From positions 1 through 31,969 of the forward strand of contig CAZCCC010000013.1 in the NCBI GenBank assembly GCA_964497245.1: a stretch of 31,969 bases of DNA. Reading direction: 5' to 3'. This document shows, piece after piece, positions 29,589 to 31,969 of the stretch. Source of the stretch: CAZCCC01 sp964497245 (lineage in GTDB: Bacteria > Patescibacteriota > Patescibacteriia > Buchananbacterales > UBA6539). Position 1 is the stretch's first letter. Each line of letters starts with the position of its first letter. Under the pieces are notes generated by a model. That model was not told the origin of the DNA. It saw only the letters and a program-made list of their open reading frames with translations, and ran no database searches. Made by a program: the position numbers and the translations under genes.

Positions 29589-30830
29589 ATGAATTTATAT
29601 CAATCAATTCAAGGATCATTTAAAAATTTAGTCTCACATAAGTTGAGGTCTTTTTTGACTATGCTTGGAATGATAATCGGAATTTCTTCAGTAATTATTA
29701 TTATGTCAATTGGCGCTTCGGCTCAGGACTTGATTTTGGACCAAATCAGAGGAGTTGGTTCGGATTTAATTGGAATTTTACCGGGTGCTTCAAGCGAAGG
29801 CGGTCCGCCGGCCGCAGTTTTGGGAGTTACAGTCACCACTTTGAAATATGATGATATTTTGACTTTAACCAGAAAGGAAAATGTTCCGTATGCAAAAGCG
29901 GCAGCAGCATATGTAAAAGGCAAAGGAACCGTCAGCTGGCAAAACAGAAGCATTGACATAAATATTAATGGAACTACGGCAAGCTATATTGAGGTTGAAG
30001 ATACGGAAGTTGAGTTGGGCCGATTTTTCAGCCCGGAAGAAGAAAGGGGGATTTCCAGGGTTGCAGTTTTGGGAAGTGAGGCATATAAAGATCTCTTTCA
30101 GGGGCAAAATCCAATCGGACAAAACATAAAAATTAAAAGAGAGCAATTTAGAGTAATTGGTGTAATGAAAGAAAGAGGCTCAGTTGCTTTCCAAAACGAA
30201 GATAATCAAATATTTGTTCCTTTGGAAACTGCCCAAAAGCTACTTTTAGGGATAAATCATTTGGCTTTTGCTCGTGTTAAAGTAATTGACTCCAAATATC
30301 TTGATCAGACAGTTGAAGACATAAAAATAACGCTGAGGCAGAGGCATGGTATTGAGAATCCAGAAAATGATGATTTTACCGTCACTAATGTTCAAAGTGC
30401 CTTGGATGTTTTTACAGGAGTGACTACTGCTTTAAAATTTTTTCTGGCATCAATTGCCGCAATTGCCCTTTTGGTCGGTGGAATCGGGATAATGAATATA
30501 ATGCTTGTGGCAGTTAATGAAAGAATCAGGGAAATAGGGTTAAGGAAAGCTGTTGGAGCCAGATCAAGTACTATAACCAGGCAGTTTTTAGTTGAAACAA
30601 TTGCTATTTCTTTTGGTGGTGGATTGATTGGAATTTTTTTTGGCATAATAATTTCTTTGGTAATTGCATTGGTAGCAAATAATTTAGGCTATAATTGGAA
30701 TTTTATAATAATGTCGGATTCAATAATTTTAGCATCAGTAGTTTCAATCGCAGTTGGTTTGCTTTTTGGCATTTATCCGGCAAAAAAAGCGGCCAAACTT
30801 GACCCAATTGATGCTTTGAGGTATGAGTAA
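29589..30830 (+). CDS. ABC transporter permease (MacB/FtsX family), first of two
   Basis: This 413-aa permease has an N-terminal helix (SFLTMLGMIIGISSVIIIMSIG, about residues 20-41), then a periplasmic MacB_PCD domain of about 240 residues (GVGSDLIGILPGASSEGGPPAAV, LGRFFSPEEERG). Three C-terminal helices follow in the FtsX domain (FLASIAAIALLVGGIGIMNIMLVAVNERIREIGLRKAVGA). The NERxREIGLRKAxGA motif is the coupling-helix region that contacts the ATPase. Length is typical. It overlaps the next permease by 8 bp (ATGAGTAA), so the two are translated together. Confidence 0.94.
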   Translation: MNLYQSIQGSFKNLVSHKLRSFLTMLGMIIGISSVIIIMSIGASAQDLILDQIRGVGSDLIGILPGASSEGGPPAAVLGVTVTTLKYDDILTLTRKENVPYAKAAAAYVKGKGTVSWQNRSIDININGTTASYIEVEDTEVELGRFFSPEEERGISRVAVLGSEAYKDLFQGQNPIGQNIKIKREQFRVIGVMKERGSVAFQNEDNQIFVPLETAQKLLLGINHLAFARVKVIDSKYLDQTVEDIKITLRQRHGIENPENDDFTVTNVQSALDVFTGVTTALKFFLASIAAIALLVGGIGIMNIMLVAVNERIREIGLRKAVGARSSTITRQFLVETIAISFGGGLIGIFFGIIISLVIALVANNLGYNWNFIIMSDSIILASVVSIAVGLLFGIYPAKKAAKLDPIDALRYE

Positions 30831-31969
30831 TAATCAAGAAAACAAAAAATCAATAAAACAACAAAATGATTTAAAATGTGGCGGAAATAAATTCCAATTT
30901 TTAAATTTTTTGTCTTGTCGTTTTATTAGTCCTTTTAAAATTTCAATTAGCGCTTTAAAAAGGCATAAAGCCAGGACATTTTTGACTATTTTAGGAATCG
31001 TTATTGGAATTACATCGGTAATTACGGTTATGTCTGCGGGAAAAGGACTTGAAGCATACATGGTTGACCAAATTAAAACTTTTGGAACCGACATAATACA
31101 AATAGAGATAAAAATTCCCAACACCAGTCATGTTTCCGCTGAAAATATTGGCGGAATGGTTTCCGGTATACAAGTTACAACACTTACTATTGATGATGCC
31201 CAAGCCATTAAAAAAATACCAAATGTTAGAAATGCTTATTCCAATATTATAGGTCAAGAGTTAGTCTCTTATGATGGACAAAATCGACAGGTAATAATTT
31301 GGGGAGTGGAATCATCATTTATAGACATAGATTCTTCAACTGTTGAAAAAGGAAGATTTTTTACGGAAGAAGAGGATAAAAATCTTTCACAGGTTGTAGT
31401 GATTGGAAAAACCGTTGAAGAAAAACTTTTTGGCAATGAATCCGGTTTGGGAAAATCAATCAGTGTTGGCAGACTTAAATTTCAGGTAGTTGGCGTAATG
31501 TCAAAAAGAGGGTCAATTACTTTTTTTGATATGGACAATTTGATTTATATTCCGGTAAGGACTTTGCAGAAAAAAATAATGGGCATAAATCATTTGCTGG
31601 CAATTACCGCTCAGGTTAATGACAATTCCATTGCCGATCAGACTAAAGAGGAAATTGTTTATCTTCTTCGGCAGAGGCATAATCTTACTTCCGGTGATCC
31701 GGATAAAGATGATTTTGCTGTGATGACAATGGCTGAAGGTTTGGATATGTATAATACGATTTTTGGGGTTCTTAATTTGTTATTGGTTGCAATTGCCGGA
31801 ATCTCTCTGGTTGTCGGTGGGGTCGGAATAATGAACATTATGTATGTTTCCGTCACAGAGAGGACTTATGAAATCGGTCTGCGAAAGTCGGTTGGTGCAA
31901 CGAGAGGTAATATTTTGTGGCAGTTTTTATGGGAGTCTTTAATAGTTACATTCTTTGGTGCGATTATTG
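30823..31969 (+). CDS. ABC transporter permease (MacB/FtsX family), second of two, truncated by the window end
   Basis: The reading frame starts at the ATG at 30823, overlapping the previous stop by 8 bp, and stays open to the last base (at least 382 codons). A polar, Asn/Gln-rich N-terminal extension of about 45 residues precedes the first helix (ARTFLTILGIVIGITSVITVMSAG). The MacB_PCD domain follows (FGTDIIQIEIKIPN, EKGRFFTEEEDKNL). The FtsX domain begins LLLVAIAGISLVVGGVGIMNIMYVSVTERTYEIGLRKSVGATRG. The C-terminal helices lie beyond the window. It is related to, but clearly different from, the first permease. The pair probably forms a heterodimer with two copies of the ATPase. Confidence 0.92.
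   Translation, partial: MSNNQENKKSIKQQNDLKCGGNKFQFLNFLSCRFISPFKISISALKRHKARTFLTILGIVIGITSVITVMSAGKGLEAYMVDQIKTFGTDIIQIEIKIPNTSHVSAENIGGMVSGIQVTTLTIDDAQAIKKIPNVRNAYSNIIGQELVSYDGQNRQVIIWGVESSFIDIDSSTVEKGRFFTEEEDKNLSQVVVIGKTVEEKLFGNESGLGKSISVGRLKFQVVGVMSKRGSITFFDMDNLIYIPVRTLQKKIMGINHLLAITAQVNDNSIADQTKEEIVYLLRQRHNLTSGDPDKDDFAVMTMAEGLDMYNTIFGVLNLLLVAIAGISLVVGGVGIMNIMYVSVTERTYEIGLRKSVGATRGNILWQFLWESLIVTFFGAII

Overview
The window looks like a chromosomal segment of an AT-rich bacterium with a reduced genome, most likely a member of the Candidate Phyla Radiation (Patescibacteria). This is an inference. It rests on the tight, mostly Shine-Dalgarno-poor housekeeping genes, several promoters placed almost on the start codon (leaderless mRNAs), many small membrane-anchored or zinc-ribbon proteins of unknown function, a DUF3160 protein, a GxxExxY nuclease embedded in repeats, and a fused MiaB-MiaA enzyme. 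Two genes end in TGA (25670-25672 and the complement of 26792-26794). UGA therefore looks like a normal stop, which argues against the UGA-recoding CPR lineages. A 100-base N run at 4787-4886 shows that this is a scaffold, joined inside a repeat.

Region 1 (1-5706) is accessory DNA. A three-gene restriction-modification operon (two DNA methyltransferases around a PD-(D/E)XK-like endonuclease) reads leftward. To its right lies a palindromic 172-bp element with the architecture of an integron attC site, with terminal GCCTAAC and GTTAGGC boxes. Next come a small cysteine-rich gene with its own promoter and terminator, a second copy of the recombination-site motif, and then a tyrosine recombinase reading rightward from a promoter that starts 2 bp from that motif. 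The layout resembles an integron (recombinase, attI-like site, cassette, attC-like site, further cargo), but the recombinase lacks the insertion that defines IntI. Nested inverted repeats also flank the small gene, so an invertible switch is an alternative reading. After the recombinase come about 100-bp repeats surrounding a GxxExxY gene.

Region 2 (5751-11553) is translation-related. A sigma70-type promoter drives a T-box leader with stem-loops, the T-box bulge and an overlapping terminator, upstream of a GNAT acetyltransferase and thrS (threonyl-tRNA synthetase without its TGS domain). It is followed by a membrane-anchored protein of unknown function and by a single polypeptide joining MiaB and MiaA, two consecutive enzymes of the same tRNA A37 modification.

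Region 3 (11239-19590, leftward) holds gatB with a small companion gene and a deoxythymidylate cluster: dCMP deaminase, a P-loop kinase, dUTPase, DUF3160 membrane protein, thymidylate synthase, a dihydrofolate-reductase-like protein and dTMP kinase. Apart from the DUF3160 protein and the uncertain kinase, these genes account for dUMP supply, dTMP synthesis, folate recycling and dTMP phosphorylation.

Region 4 (19692-24578) holds secE-nusG-rplK-rplA (leftward), a zinc-ribbon gene (rightward) and gyrB (leftward). Region 5 (24806-28538) holds a leaderless membrane-anchored protein, a ROK-family protein without the usual zinc motif, a three-zinc-ribbon protein, and an unusually GC-rich, coiled-coil/acidic protein with a strong promoter and structured leader. 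Region 6 (28828-31969) is a MacB/LolD-type ABC exporter: one ATPase and two tandem permeases, the second cut off by the window edge.
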